Counted from the stretch's first letter, positions 16,080 through 25,336 are shown. The stretch: DNA of 43,120 nt from Selenomonadales bacterium OttesenSCG-928-I06 (GCA_030266395.1 JAJDHX010000007.1:1-43120), one strand, 5' to 3'. Numbers and translations: made by a program. Notes: a model not told the origin generated them from the sequence alone.

Positions 16080-17348
16080 TTAAAGTTTTCCTATGACTCT
16101 CAACCAATTTTCACCATCTGTAAAAATATACTCCACACTTAAAAGCTCATGAATTTTGTATCTAATGCCAAATTCATTTTCTTTTATCTTAAAATCTCTC
16201 TCAAGTCTTAAAGTGAATTTTGAACCTACATCTTGATAAATTCTTGCTTTAGAGGCATTTTTAGAAATATTATATCTGTAATCAATCAAGCTTGTCTTAC
16301 CAAATTTTCTTCCAAAACCAGGTTCGAAATGAATTTTGAAATTATCTGGCCAAAAAAGCATTTCTACAAAAACTTCATTGTTATTGCCAGAGCCAAACAT
16401 TCTTCCAAAATGAAGTTTTGCTGAGAAACTATCATCATCATTATCTCTGCCAATATCCATATAACCTTCTACAAAAATTCTATATCTTTTGGAAACTACA
16501 TTCAATTCAATCTTTGTTATAGAACCAGAAATAATTTTAGAAGTAATTTCAAGTCCATATAATTTCGTCAAATGATGATTTTGCACCTTTTGATTGACTA
16601 AAGTTAAAAAATAATCTTTATTGTTATCTATAAAAGATATTGGCAATCCTCTAATGATCCATAAATCTTTTTCTACATCAGATTGAATGTTTTTTAGAAG
16701 TAAATTAGGGAAATTACTGGATTCTACAATAACATCCACATCATTAACTACAGAACCTATTGGCACAAGAGATATTTTAACTAATGTATTTTCGCCAGCT
16801 GTTATATCAAAATTCGGTCTAAAATCAGGCAATGTATTATCAAAATAGTCTTTTAGCATTGTTTTTACTAGAACCCCAGCCCAATCTACAGCCTCAACAG
16901 GTAATCCTAAAAAAACTTCTTCAACTTTACTTTGTATGCCACTCACGTCACTAATGATAACACTTTGTATATCAGGGGAAATAGCGCCTAATTCTATTTC
17001 TACAGAACAATCCTTTACAACATCATTCCAAGGATCTAAATGAAATTTAATATAACTAACTGAGCCTGATGTTATTTCCACCTTTGTAATTGAATAACCT
17101 ACTAAAACTCTGTCAAATACTTCTTTTATAAGTCGTTCATATTCTTGCCTGTTTTTTTCTACTTCATCCACAGAACGACCTAATAAAACTTGCCAGCTAA
17201 CAGTTTCAATAGTTTCATTCATTCTATTGTAAATATGGGTTGGAATTTTTTCAGAGCTAACTATTGTACAATTTACTTCTTCTATCTTTAGTGATGTAGC
17301 CATGGCTAAACTATTAGAGGCAAATAAAATAATTAATACAAAAATCAA
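16080..17348 (-). CDS. Unrecognised exported protein with three ~90-residue tandem repeats and a C-terminal beta-rich domain
   Basis: I do not recognise the family. After a signal peptide (about 1-16) the sequence shows three homologous units, about 25-111, 112-201 and 202-289. Landmarks recur at near-constant distance: LGRSV (56), LGLPV (147), RGLPI (233), and SGSVSYIKFHL (94), AGENTLVKISL (184), SGSITKIELNV (274). Each unit reads strand-helix-helix-strand-strand, like a POTRA or similar periplasmic module. Residues about 290-422 alternate as beta strands and end EYIFTDGENWLRVIGKL, suggesting membrane insertion or a barrel. It sits between bamA and skp. The start is uncertain: TTG at 17348 has no ribosome site, whereas GGGGGTAGGA lies upstream of an in-frame ATT at 17378 that would add a basic signal-peptide n-region. 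Confidence 0.72.
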   Translation of the reverse strand: MIFVLIILFASNSLAMATSLKIEEVNCTIVSSEKIPTHIYNRMNETIETVSWQVLLGRSVDEVEKNRQEYERLIKEVFDRVLVGYSITKVEITSGSVSYIKFHLDPWNDVVKDCSVEIELGAISPDIQSVIISDVSGIQSKVEEVFLGLPVEAVDWAGVLVKTMLKDYFDNTLPDFRPNFDITAGENTLVKISLVPIGSVVNDVDVIVESSNFPNLLLKNIQSDVEKDLWIIRGLPISFIDNNKDYFLTLVNQKVQNHHLTKLYGLEITSKIISGSITKIELNVVSKRYRIFVEGYMDIGRDNDDDSFSAKLHFGRMFGSGNNNEVFVEMLFWPDNFKIHFEPGFGRKFGKTSLIDYRYNISKNASKARIYQDVGSKFTLRLERDFKIKENEFGIRYKIHELLSVEYIFTDGENWLRVIGKL

Positions 17349-17404
17349 ACTGCGCAGATATATGTTAGTTCTAAAAATATGTTTCCTACCCCCTTTTATA
17401 AATA

Positions 17405-17432
17405 AGAGCCAGACTAAGAAAAGTCTGACTCT
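17405..17432 (-). terminator. Intrinsic terminator or attenuator after bamA
   Basis: AGAGCCAGACT (17405-17415) and AGTCTGACTCT (17422-17432) with a 6-base loop. Read on the minus strand the single imperfection is a U-G wobble and the stem is followed by TATTTAT. On the plus strand it is a C/A mismatch but a T6 run follows. It lies between bamA and the triple-repeat gene, so it would reduce read-through. Confidence 0.6.
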
Positions 17433-17473
17433 TTTTTATTTTTTAGGTTCAATTAAACTTGTACATAATTTTT

Positions 17474-19222
17474 CTAGAATTGACCACCAAAGCTAAAGTG
17501 TGTTTTACCACCTTGTTCACCTTGAGCATAGTCTAATCTAATAGGACCTAAAGGACTGTTAAATCTTATACCAATACCAACTGCACCATATAAGTCACCA
17601 AAATCATAACTACCTCTCCAGGCATTACCTATATCACCAAATATAACAAGTTCTATTTTTTGTTGTACTGGGATACGATACTCAAGTGTTGCAGCAAACA
17701 TGTGGTCTCCTCTGAATTGGTTGTCTTCGTAACCACGCACAGTATCCATACCGCCAACAGCAAAACGAGCAAAATCTGGTAAATCTCCTGTAGCATATCC
17801 GACAGTAGCGCGGAAAGCCAGTACATGTTTGTCTCTTACTCTAAAATATTTTCTGTTTTCAATAGTATATTTGTTATAACTAAAATCGCCGCCTAATCCA
17901 GCAAACTCAGCTGATACCATCAACCTTGTACCATTGCTAGGATTAATATAGTTATCTCTTGTATCAATTACACGACTTAAAGTAACACTGTTACTTGTAC
18001 CAAAATTATCTTCCATATATTTTGGATCATCTTGTGGATTAACATCACCACTTATATATTCTTCAAAGCTATATTTTCTTTGTCTGAATGTGATATAGTT
18101 AAATATTTTATCGCCATGAGGACGACCAAGAGTTATATCAAAACCTTTTCTTCTTCTATCGTAAACAGATCTTTCATCACCATTATCATAGTAGTCATAG
18201 TATTCATTTGTCATATCATAAATACTGATACCTAAAGAAGTCTGCTTACTATCAAGCCACGGTTTAAAGTAACTAATTTCATGGTTTTTGTTATCTGCTC
18301 CACCTATTTCCCAGTGAAGAACAATTTTATCACCCTGACCTCTAAAGTTTTGGTCACCTAATTCAATAATACCAACAAGACCATCAGAATCACTATAACC
18401 TGCACCTATACTAAATAGACCAGTTTTTTGTTCAACTACATCTATTTGCATAACAACGGCATTAGGTTCAATTCCCGGATTCAATTTCATATTTGTATCC
18501 TCAAATAAACCCAAGTTATATACTTTTTGTAAACTTAAGCGAGCTTTATCAGCATTAAAAGGTTTCCCTTTTTCTACTCTCATTTCTCTTAAGATTACTT
18601 TATCTTTAGTCTTAACATTCCCTGTTACTATAATATCTTCTAGAATGCCTTCATTAATAGTAATAGATAAAATCCCACCTGAAAGCATCGAAACATCGCT
18701 TACTTTTGCTAAAATATAACCTTCTTTTTGATAATGATTTGAAATATCAAGAATGTTATTATTAAGCGTTCTAGTGTTTATAACTTCACCAGGTTTATTT
18801 GTAATATAATTTCTTATTGTCTCTTCCGGAAAACAAGTTACACCTTTAATAACAACTTCTGTTAAAACAGGATTTTCCATAACAGTATATATAACTTGTA
18901 CACCTTCTGGAGTCATTACAAAATTCACGGGAACTTCAAAGAAGTAACCCAAATCATATATAGCCTTGATATCTTCATTTATATTATCAAGTTCTAATAA
19001 TTCTCCTGGTTTTGATTGTATAACACCTAAGACAATATCTTTAGAAATATTAACATTACCTGTCACTTCTATACTTGTAATTGGTTTGCCAACATAAGCT
19101 GGTTGACCTTCAGGCTGATTACCATCAACCTGCTCCGCAAACGAAGAAAGTGCAGTAAAAGACATAAACGTTACAATCAAAAAACTTATAAAGACAATAT
19201 TGAAACCTGCACGCAGCTTCAT
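17474..19222 (-). CDS. bamA: Outer-membrane protein assembly factor BamA (Omp85) with three POTRA domains
   Basis: Central protein of OM beta-barrel insertion. Signal peptide 1-29; three POTRA domains at about 47-116 (ITSIEVTGNVNISKD), 119-192 (VLTEVVIKGVTCFPEE) and 195-264 (EDIIVTGNVKTKDK); barrel about 268-582 with the Omp85 motif VRGYEDNQFRG and a terminal phenylalanine (HFSFGGQF). E. coli BamA has five POTRA domains and 810 residues, so this is a short form; TamA also has three, but the position next to skp-lpxD favours BamA. AGGAGG lies six bases before the ATG at 19222, and the gene is 33 bases after the preceding one. No separate tamA is present in the window, so this protein may also serve TamB. 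Confidence 0.93.
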   Translation of the reverse strand: MKLRAGFNIVFISFLIVTFMSFTALSSFAEQVDGNQPEGQPAYVGKPITSIEVTGNVNISKDIVLGVIQSKPGELLELDNINEDIKAIYDLGYFFEVPVNFVMTPEGVQVIYTVMENPVLTEVVIKGVTCFPEETIRNYITNKPGEVINTRTLNNNILDISNHYQKEGYILAKVSDVSMLSGGILSITINEGILEDIIVTGNVKTKDKVILREMRVEKGKPFNADKARLSLQKVYNLGLFEDTNMKLNPGIEPNAVVMQIDVVEQKTGLFSIGAGYSDSDGLVGIIELGDQNFRGQGDKIVLHWEIGGADNKNHEISYFKPWLDSKQTSLGISIYDMTNEYYDYYDNGDERSVYDRRRKGFDITLGRPHGDKIFNYITFRQRKYSFEEYISGDVNPQDDPKYMEDNFGTSNSVTLSRVIDTRDNYINPSNGTRLMVSAEFAGLGGDFSYNKYTIENRKYFRVRDKHVLAFRATVGYATGDLPDFARFAVGGMDTVRGYEDNQFRGDHMFAATLEYRIPVQQKIELVIFGDIGNAWRGSYDFGDLYGAVGIGIRFNSPLGPIRLDYAQGEQGGKTHFSFGGQF

Positions 19223-19255
19223 TTATAACCTCCTCATCTAGTTGCTAACAGATAG

Positions 19256-19921
19256 TTAGTTTTGTCCTCTTAAGGACTCTCCTGCTGAACGAATTAAACT
19301 TTTAAATTCTTCCTTTGAAACTAAATTAGAATTCTTTGTCTCAGAACTATTTGTTATAGTTTTTTCAGGTAATGAACTTTGAGACTTCTGAACATTCCCC
19401 ATAACTATAACATCATCAACACCTTGCTGTAAAGCGTTAATTTTTTCGTTTTTTTGCTTATTAGAAGGTAGCAAACCATCTGAAAGCACAGAAACACCAT
19501 ATGAGTTTTTATTATTCAAAAATACGGCATCAGAACTCAACTGAATGTTATTCAAGTTATCTTGACTAAGTTGACTATATTCTGTTGCCAAAAAATCTTG
19601 ATTGGAATGATAAATTATGTCATTACTACCTAACGATTTATTATCTAAAGTATTGTTAAGATAAAAATAACTAGTTGATATTCCAAATACAAGTATGAAT
19701 AAGGCAGTTATTAATGCTGCCCCATGTTTCAAAACAGAATATTTATATTTAGGTTGATGATCTCTATTCAATTTTTGCGCATGCTTTAATTCAGCTTGAA
19801 CCAAAAACAAATCAAGCTCGCCACGAACATCTTTTTCTTTTTCAAAAGAACTCTGTGCTCTGTTTAGCCAATTTCTAGCCGAGGAAAGATGCTTATTAAT
19901 TGAACTTTTATAATTAGCCAT
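19256..19921 (-). CDS. Unrecognised single-pass membrane protein between the sigma factor and bamA
   Basis: A 221-residue protein starting at the ATG at 19921 (MANYKSSINKHLSS), chosen for the GAGGTGG five bases upstream. The N-terminal ~65 residues are charged and helical (ARNWLNRAQSSFEKEK, ELDLFLVQAELKHAQKL), one membrane segment lies at about 69-88 (GAALITALFILVFG...), and the C-terminal ~130 residues are Ser/Asn/Gln-rich and look extracytoplasmic and poorly structured. A cytoplasmic helical domain, one membrane helix, a periplasmic tail and a sigma-factor gene directly upstream is the layout of a membrane anti-sigma factor, but no zinc motif or known anti-sigma domain is visible, so this is inference. 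Confidence 0.65.
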   Translation of the reverse strand: MANYKSSINKHLSSARNWLNRAQSSFEKEKDVRGELDLFLVQAELKHAQKLNRDHQPKYKYSVLKHGAALITALFILVFGISTSYFYLNNTLDNKSLGSNDIIYHSNQDFLATEYSQLSQDNLNNIQLSSDAVFLNNKNSYGVSVLSDGLLPSNKQKNEKINALQQGVDDVIVMGNVQKSQSSLPEKTITNSSETKNSNLVSKEEFKSLIRSAGESLRGQN

Positions 19922-20017
19922 ATTCACCACCTCTATATATAAACGCAATTATATAATCACCAAAAGTGGTTAGATTATGGCTCAGAATTTAACCGCAAAA
20001 ATACGCAATTTTAGATA

Positions 20018-20026
20018 ATTATATCA
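20018..20026 (-). promoter_or_regulatory. Extended -10 promoter element upstream of the membrane protein and bamA
   Basis: TGATATAAT on the minus strand, a perfect extended -10. Seventeen bases further upstream is only ATGAAA as a -35 element, which is tolerable with an extended -10. It lies in the 149-base gap after the sigma gene, about 95 bases before the ATG at 19921. A second TATAAT-like stretch lies nearer that gene. Confidence 0.45.
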
Positions 20027-20070
20027 AAATATCGCGTGTTTTCATTTCATTTTCACTTGTTTTCAAGCTT

Positions 20071-20718
20071 TTAATGCCAATTTCCCATTATTCTAGAAAG
20101 CATCCCTCTTAAACGTCTTATGCCTTGTTTTTGGAGACGATAAATATAAGAAATGCTTTTATCCATTGTAGCAGCAATTTCCTTTGGTTCATTATCGTCA
20201 ATATATACTCCACTTAAAACAAGTCTTTCATTTTCTGGCAATCGTCCAAACGCTTTCCTTAATTGCTCTGCAAGATAATTTTGTTCTATTTTTGTTGTTA
20301 TTTCGGCAGTTTTATCTTCTATAAAATCAATAAACGTTTTTTCACTGTCTTCTGCCTCTATGGGCGCATCCAAAGGTATACACTCAACAACTTTTTCTTG
20401 TTTTAAATAGTCAACCATTTGACCATAAATACGATGTGAAGCAAAGATGCTGAATGCTACTTTTTTATCAGGATCATATTTTTCAACTGCTTCAATAAGC
20501 CCGATAGTACCTTCTTGAATAACATCAAGAACAACAAACTCACTTAAACGCCATTTCATGGCAATCTTAAAAACAAGAGGTTGATAATTTTCAATCAATT
20601 TTTGTCTGCACTCAAGATCACCCAAGGTTTTATATCTATACCAAAGTTCTGTTTCTTCTTGTCTTGTTAAAAGGCGTACTTTTTTTAATTCATCTAAATA
20701 CTGCTTAAGCACCTGCAT
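20071..20718 (-). CDS. Sigma-70 family RNA polymerase sigma factor (group 3-like)
   Basis: A 215-residue sigma factor starting at the ATG at 20718 (MQVLKQYLDEL), where AAGGAGG lies seven bases upstream; a longer frame to 20787 has no such site. Region 2 is clear: LIENYQPLVFKIAMKW, DVIQEGTIGLIEAVEKYDP and AFSIFASHRIYGQMVDYLKQ (about 41-106). Region 4 follows at about 155-210 (LPENERLVLSGVYIDDN...KEIAATMDKSISYIYRLQKQGIRRLRGML). Region 1.1 is absent. The shape resembles SigB/FliA/WhiG-type alternative factors. It is embedded between tamB and bamA, with a single-pass membrane protein as its downstream neighbour, which suggests an envelope-responsive regulon. The target promoters are unknown. Confidence 0.85.
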   Translation of the reverse strand: MQVLKQYLDELKKVRLLTRQEETELWYRYKTLGDLECRQKLIENYQPLVFKIAMKWRLSEFVVLDVIQEGTIGLIEAVEKYDPDKKVAFSIFASHRIYGQMVDYLKQEKVVECIPLDAPIEAEDSEKTFIDFIEDKTAEITTKIEQNYLAEQLRKAFGRLPENERLVLSGVYIDDNEPKEIAATMDKSISYIYRLQKQGIRRLRGMLSRIMGNWH

Positions 20719-20823
20719 CTTTGCCTCCTTTCTGCCTAAAAATATAATACAGCAAAACACAAATAATAGCAAATTTCTTTTTACCATGTAAAATTATGGA
20801 AAGATAACTTTGTGTTCTGTTTT

Positions 20824-23697
20824 TTAAAATCTAAATCTTGTCTCAATAGTATACAAACCATTATTTAAACCGCCAAAAGTTCCACTTAAAGTAATTCTTG
20901 GTGTTAAATCATACTGGACTGTAATGCTACTATTACTTTCAACCAATCCTGTATTATACATAATTAATATATCATCTGTAAGATATTTTCCTATCTTCAA
21001 ATTGTAGTTGTAATAGCTGTCATGTTTCTCTGTTCTACTTTTTCTTGAACGATAATCAAACATTGATAAAGGTTCTATTCTGAAAACGTCTATATCTGCT
21101 CTTTCTCTAAAAAATCCTTCTAATTTTGATACTGCTTGTATTTGCATTCCCATTGCTAAAAGAGTCATAAGCTGATCATTTTGAGAATCTTGGTAAGCAC
21201 CAGAACCTATTGATGTAGGATCAACCCCGAAAGTAAGTGCTTTCATTATAGCTTCATTGCTAAGTTGAGGCTCTGAAGAAAGATGCATTCTTAAATCATC
21301 TGCCGGACCTCTAACATTAAGATTGATCAATACACTGCCTACTCTTGTTTTAGCTGATAAATTTACATTAGGAATTAATTTTTGAACAGATGAAAAATCG
21401 GCACTTGCTTCTGTTACATTAAATCTTGTAGCCAGATACGTAACAGAGCCTTTTTTGCTTTCTAATCTACCTAATAAATAAGGATTTTGTAAAGTTCCTC
21501 TTAATTTCAGAGCACCCTCTACAGGTAAATCATATAAAGAAGAATTATACAAACGAACCTTTTTGCCTATATTTATATCAACATCAATGTCAAAATCAAC
21601 AACACTGGAGCCACTTTCCGGAAAATCAGGAATATCTACAACAGCATTTGAAATATCAAGATTTCCTTTTAAGAGAGGTCTGCCGTTTAAGCCCTCATTA
21701 GTTACCTTCAGAGTTGAATCAACTTGACCGTCAAAATATTTATGATCTATTTTTAAATTACTAGCAATCAATACTAAATCATAATTTGGCACATCAATTC
21801 CTTTTATAAATGCATTACCAGCAATAACAAAAGACCCCTTATTCATTTTGCCAGTAATTGTTTCTATATTTATTTTTTCTCCTTCAAATAATATTGCCAC
21901 TTCTATATCTGTAATAGGATCAGAAATATCTGCTAATTTCAAACTGCCTTGCGGTATACTTATACTTCCATTAACTTGAGGTTTTTCAAGAGTACCTGTA
22001 ATATCTATTGTCCCATATGTCTTACCTGTAGCCTTATCTACTTCCGGAAAAATCAGTGGTAATATTTGAAGATCTGCATTATCTAAATTTATCTTAACAT
22101 TCATTTGTTCGTGAGCACTTAGTTCACCAAGAGAAGATTTACTTAAAGCTTTAAGCGGAACAATGCCTTGAGCACTTAATCTATATTCGCCTTTGTCTAC
22201 CTGAAATTTATCTATGTTTAAAACAGCATTTTTCATGCTAAATACTGTAGATAAATTATCAAACCCAGATTCTTCTTTATCATAGCTTTCTATATTTATA
22301 ACTGCAGTAAGTTCCGGATTTCTAGTTTTCCCTTGGGCAATCGCCGAAAAATCAACCTTCCCTTTTGGATCAAATGTTGTATTAAGCAAGGAAGAGAATA
22401 AACCTGAATCTAAATTATTTCCGCTTATTTGAATATCAATATCTCCGTCTAAATTAGCCATTCCTTCTGCTACAAGACTACCATTTTCTGATTCAGCATT
22501 TAATCTATTAATTATAAATGCTTTATTTTTATAATAAAGATTAATATCAACTGTCCCAAATTCATATCTGTCCACAGCACTGTTATTAATCTGACCTACT
22601 ACTGAAATTGCAGGTTTATCAAAGGTTCCTTCTACAAGTATTTCGCCATCAATATCTCCTGAAAAATGATCATTAGATATTTTTAATAATTTCATAATGC
22701 CTTGTACTGGAGCTACTTTAAGATTTAAATCACCTTTTAAGATTTTAGAATCAACATTAAAATAACCTTGGAATTCATAAAAACCATGCCCTTGTGCCAT
22801 TGACAGCTTTTCTATATTAATTTTTCTGTTTTTGTAGTCAAATTTCCCTGTAAGTCCTGTAAGAATTTGACCATTTGCCACAATTCTGGAGGCAGTCATT
22901 CTGCCATCTACTACAGGGTTATCAAAATCACCAGTTACAGTACCTACAATATTAATCCAGCCAGTTATAGGATATGGATATTTTATAGGCATTTTAACTA
23001 GATTTATTTCAGTAGCATTTACTTCAAGTTTTAAAGTATTATCAGGATAAATTGCACCATTTAAAAAGATATTACTATCAAGCCATTTTATAGTAAAACC
23101 ATCTACATAAATTATACCGTCTCTATATTCATAATCTCCAAATGCTTCGTCCATCAAATAGCCATCATAGCTGCCTTTAGAAAGCTTTACCCAGCCTTTA
23201 GCATAGATATTATCTGAAGTTCCTCTAATTTTTGCTTCTTGTTCCATGAATCCTGTTAACGGATAATTCAAAGAAGCTACTTTTAGCATACTTTCCGCTC
23301 TAACATTCTTACTTGACAGTACAATATCAAAGTACGGATTATTGCTTAATGTTATGTTGCCATTTATTTTATATTCACCAGTTAGATCTTCCAGGATAAG
23401 ATCATTTAAACTAGCCATCTCACTGGTTACTTTAACAGATCCTTTAAGTTCGCCTAAAACACCTTCATTTACTACTAAATTGCTAGCTTTTATATCTAAG
23501 AGAACATATGGATCTGTTATGTGTCCCAATACTTTCCCTGTAAAGTTTGCTATTCCTTTTACGTTTTTTTCTTGAACAGCTTTAATAGAGGTAGCACTTA
23601 AATCAATTTGACTACCAATTAAATCTAAATTCAAGATGTTATTTTGAATTACACCATCTGCATTAATAAAACCATCATTAAGCAAAGAAATGGCCAC
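20824..23697 (-). CDS. tamB: TamB C-terminal part, separated from its N-terminus by a frameshift
   Basis: TamB is a long periplasmic beta-taco bridge linking inner and outer membranes, implicated in phospholipid transport and OM protein insertion. This 957-residue piece is a chain of AsmA/TamB-type beta repeats (many G-x-hydrophobic-x-hydrophobic strands) and ends with the conserved TamB domain (about 640-957, for example RGTLQNPYLLGRLESKKGSVTYL and the final YTIETRFRF). The GTG at 23697 is only the first start codon in this frame; the frame is open further back to the T7/A7 run at 23834-23840 and continues the N-terminal half without a gap. It has no signal sequence or ribosome site of its own, so it probably works only if the frames are joined. 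Confidence 0.85.
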   Translation of the reverse strand: MAISLLNDGFINADGVIQNNILNLDLIGSQIDLSATSIKAVQEKNVKGIANFTGKVLGHITDPYVLLDIKASNLVVNEGVLGELKGSVKVTSEMASLNDLILEDLTGEYKINGNITLSNNPYFDIVLSSKNVRAESMLKVASLNYPLTGFMEQEAKIRGTSDNIYAKGWVKLSKGSYDGYLMDEAFGDYEYRDGIIYVDGFTIKWLDSNIFLNGAIYPDNTLKLEVNATEINLVKMPIKYPYPITGWINIVGTVTGDFDNPVVDGRMTASRIVANGQILTGLTGKFDYKNRKINIEKLSMAQGHGFYEFQGYFNVDSKILKGDLNLKVAPVQGIMKLLKISNDHFSGDIDGEILVEGTFDKPAISVVGQINNSAVDRYEFGTVDINLYYKNKAFIINRLNAESENGSLVAEGMANLDGDIDIQISGNNLDSGLFSSLLNTTFDPKGKVDFSAIAQGKTRNPELTAVINIESYDKEESGFDNLSTVFSMKNAVLNIDKFQVDKGEYRLSAQGIVPLKALSKSSLGELSAHEQMNVKINLDNADLQILPLIFPEVDKATGKTYGTIDITGTLEKPQVNGSISIPQGSLKLADISDPITDIEVAILFEGEKINIETITGKMNKGSFVIAGNAFIKGIDVPNYDLVLIASNLKIDHKYFDGQVDSTLKVTNEGLNGRPLLKGNLDISNAVVDIPDFPESGSSVVDFDIDVDINIGKKVRLYNSSLYDLPVEGALKLRGTLQNPYLLGRLESKKGSVTYLATRFNVTEASADFSSVQKLIPNVNLSAKTRVGSVLINLNVRGPADDLRMHLSSEPQLSNEAIMKALTFGVDPTSIGSGAYQDSQNDQLMTLLAMGMQIQAVSKLEGFFRERADIDVFRIEPLSMFDYRSRKSRTEKHDSYYNYNLKIGKYLTDDILIMYNTGLVESNSSITVQYDLTPRITLSGTFGGLNNGLYTIETRFRF

Positions 23698-23827
23698 TTT
23701 CTCAACATGAGTTAAACCATCTTGTTGATTAGCTAATACATATAAACTTTTAAAAGGTATCCCAGAATATTCTCCTGAGGTAACTGAAGCCTGAAGATTA
23801 AAATCAGATTTACTAAACTCTGTTAAA

Positions 23828-25258
23828 TCAAGGTTTTTTTAATTCGCCTTCAGATTTTAGGTCAATATTCGCAATCCCTTTAACATCCATCCCTTTTAGT
23901 TCTGACAAATCCAGATCTGCCCCAGATAAATCCAAAGCATATCTGAAATTCTCCAAGTTCATATTACCCAGAAACAGAACTTTACTATTTAAAAAATCAA
24001 CATTGCCTTTTTCTATAAATAAAGTATTATTGGAAAAACTTAAATTTATCTCACCAAGTTTAATAGGCTGCTCTTTATAAAAAATTTCATTCCAAGAAAC
24101 AACTGCTTTAGCATCTAGATTGCTTGTCCTGCCTTTAAAATAAGCATCTAAATTTATCTTCCCTTTGAGACCTTTATCTGCAAAGAAAGAATTTGTTTCT
24201 AAGTTTTTAGCACTTAATATTATATCTAAATTAGGCTCAGCTTCTTTTAGGTCTATTTGCCCATTAACACTAAATTTTTCATCTAATAATGCTGTTTCAC
24301 CATCTAATATATGCACACTGTCATTATTGAAAATTACTTTTGCATTTGTTTTAGTAAAAATAAAAGGGTTGTCATTTAATATTGTTTGTGTGCTATTTAT
24401 TATTTCCTGGTATTTAATTTCAACTGCTAGATCATCAAGTTTTAAATTGCCTTTATATAGGATTTTTTTATCTTTATAACTAAAGCTGATTTCTGTATCA
24501 GTCAACAATCCTTCTTTAAATTCTACCGGAAAATCGCTTGGTAAAAATTGCTGCCAATCTCCAGGATAAATTCTGGGCAATTTTACTGAACCCAAAGCAG
24601 AATAATCTTCCATATTTACAACAGCTTTAAGCATTGATCTTTTAGTAGAAGTAAATATCTTCCGCCAATCAAATGCTGTATCCTGTTCTGGTTCAAGGTT
24701 AAACCTCAAAAACGCATCAGCAACTGGCCACTTGGAAAAATCAATTCTGCCAGTAATTTTATGAATTTCTTTTTGTCCTTGAGGCATTGACAAATAAAAA
24801 TCTCCATTTTCAAAAAAAACATTTATTTTAAAGGAAGTCTTCTGATCAGATTCCTTCATTTTTATATCTTCTATATTCCAGGTTTCATCTATATCCTGTA
24901 CTAAATATACTTGCGGACTTTTTAAATTGATTTTTGATATAATATCAATTGGTTCATTGCCAAAAAGCAAATACAACGGCTGATAATAAACTACAATTTC
25001 TTCAACTGAAGCTATTACTTTATCATCATTATCATAGATTACAACGTCTCTTAAAGATGCTGTAATCGGTGAATTTATCTTTAAAGAACCAACTTTAACA
25101 TTTGTCCCCAATGTTTCTGTTAATTCTTTTGTTATCAATGTCTCAAATTCTGCATAAATTTCCTTACTGTGAACATTCCACCAAATACTGGCTCCTGCTA
25201 AGAGTATGACTATTACTAAAGTAATTGTAGCTATTATTCTTTTTGTAGCCTTACTCAT
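23828..25258 (-). CDS. tamB: TamB N-terminal part with membrane anchor, ended early by a frameshift
   Basis: The start at the ATG at 25258 (MSKATKRIIATI) has AGGAGG six bases upstream. A membrane anchor (about 7-27) is followed by AsmA/TamB-type repeats (LKINSPITASLRDVVIYDNDDKVIA, NGDFYLSMPQGQ). The frame stops at 23828 just after SEGELKKP, within an A7 run (minus strand; T7 at 23834-23840). Removing one A joins it to the downstream frame (SEGELKNLDLTEFSKSDF...), giving a single protein of about 1,477 residues, the usual size. The interruption may be a sequencing or assembly error, a real mutation, or phase variation. The upstream neighbour is tolC. Confidence 0.87.
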   Translation of the reverse strand: MSKATKRIIATITLVIVILLAGASIWWNVHSKEIYAEFETLITKELTETLGTNVKVGSLKINSPITASLRDVVIYDNDDKVIASVEEIVVYYQPLYLLFGNEPIDIISKINLKSPQVYLVQDIDETWNIEDIKMKESDQKTSFKINVFFENGDFYLSMPQGQKEIHKITGRIDFSKWPVADAFLRFNLEPEQDTAFDWRKIFTSTKRSMLKAVVNMEDYSALGSVKLPRIYPGDWQQFLPSDFPVEFKEGLLTDTEISFSYKDKKILYKGNLKLDDLAVEIKYQEIINSTQTILNDNPFIFTKTNAKVIFNNDSVHILDGETALLDEKFSVNGQIDLKEAEPNLDIILSAKNLETNSFFADKGLKGKINLDAYFKGRTSNLDAKAVVSWNEIFYKEQPIKLGEINLSFSNNTLFIEKGNVDFLNSKVLFLGNMNLENFRYALDLSGADLDLSELKGMDVKGIANIDLKSEGELKKP

Positions 25259-25336
25259 AAGCATCCTCCTCTGCCAGATTTATATACAACGTATTATAAC
25301 TAAATAAAAATTCCAGGAAACTTTTATATTCTAATT

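Noticed and set aside
23826-23846. Programmed -1 ribosomal frameshift at A_AAA_AAA in tamB
   Set aside because: The heptamer is a valid slippery site, but a -1 shift leads to ACC TTG ATT TAA and stops at once. The frame needed is +1 (or loss of one A), so -1 frameshifting does not rescue TamB.
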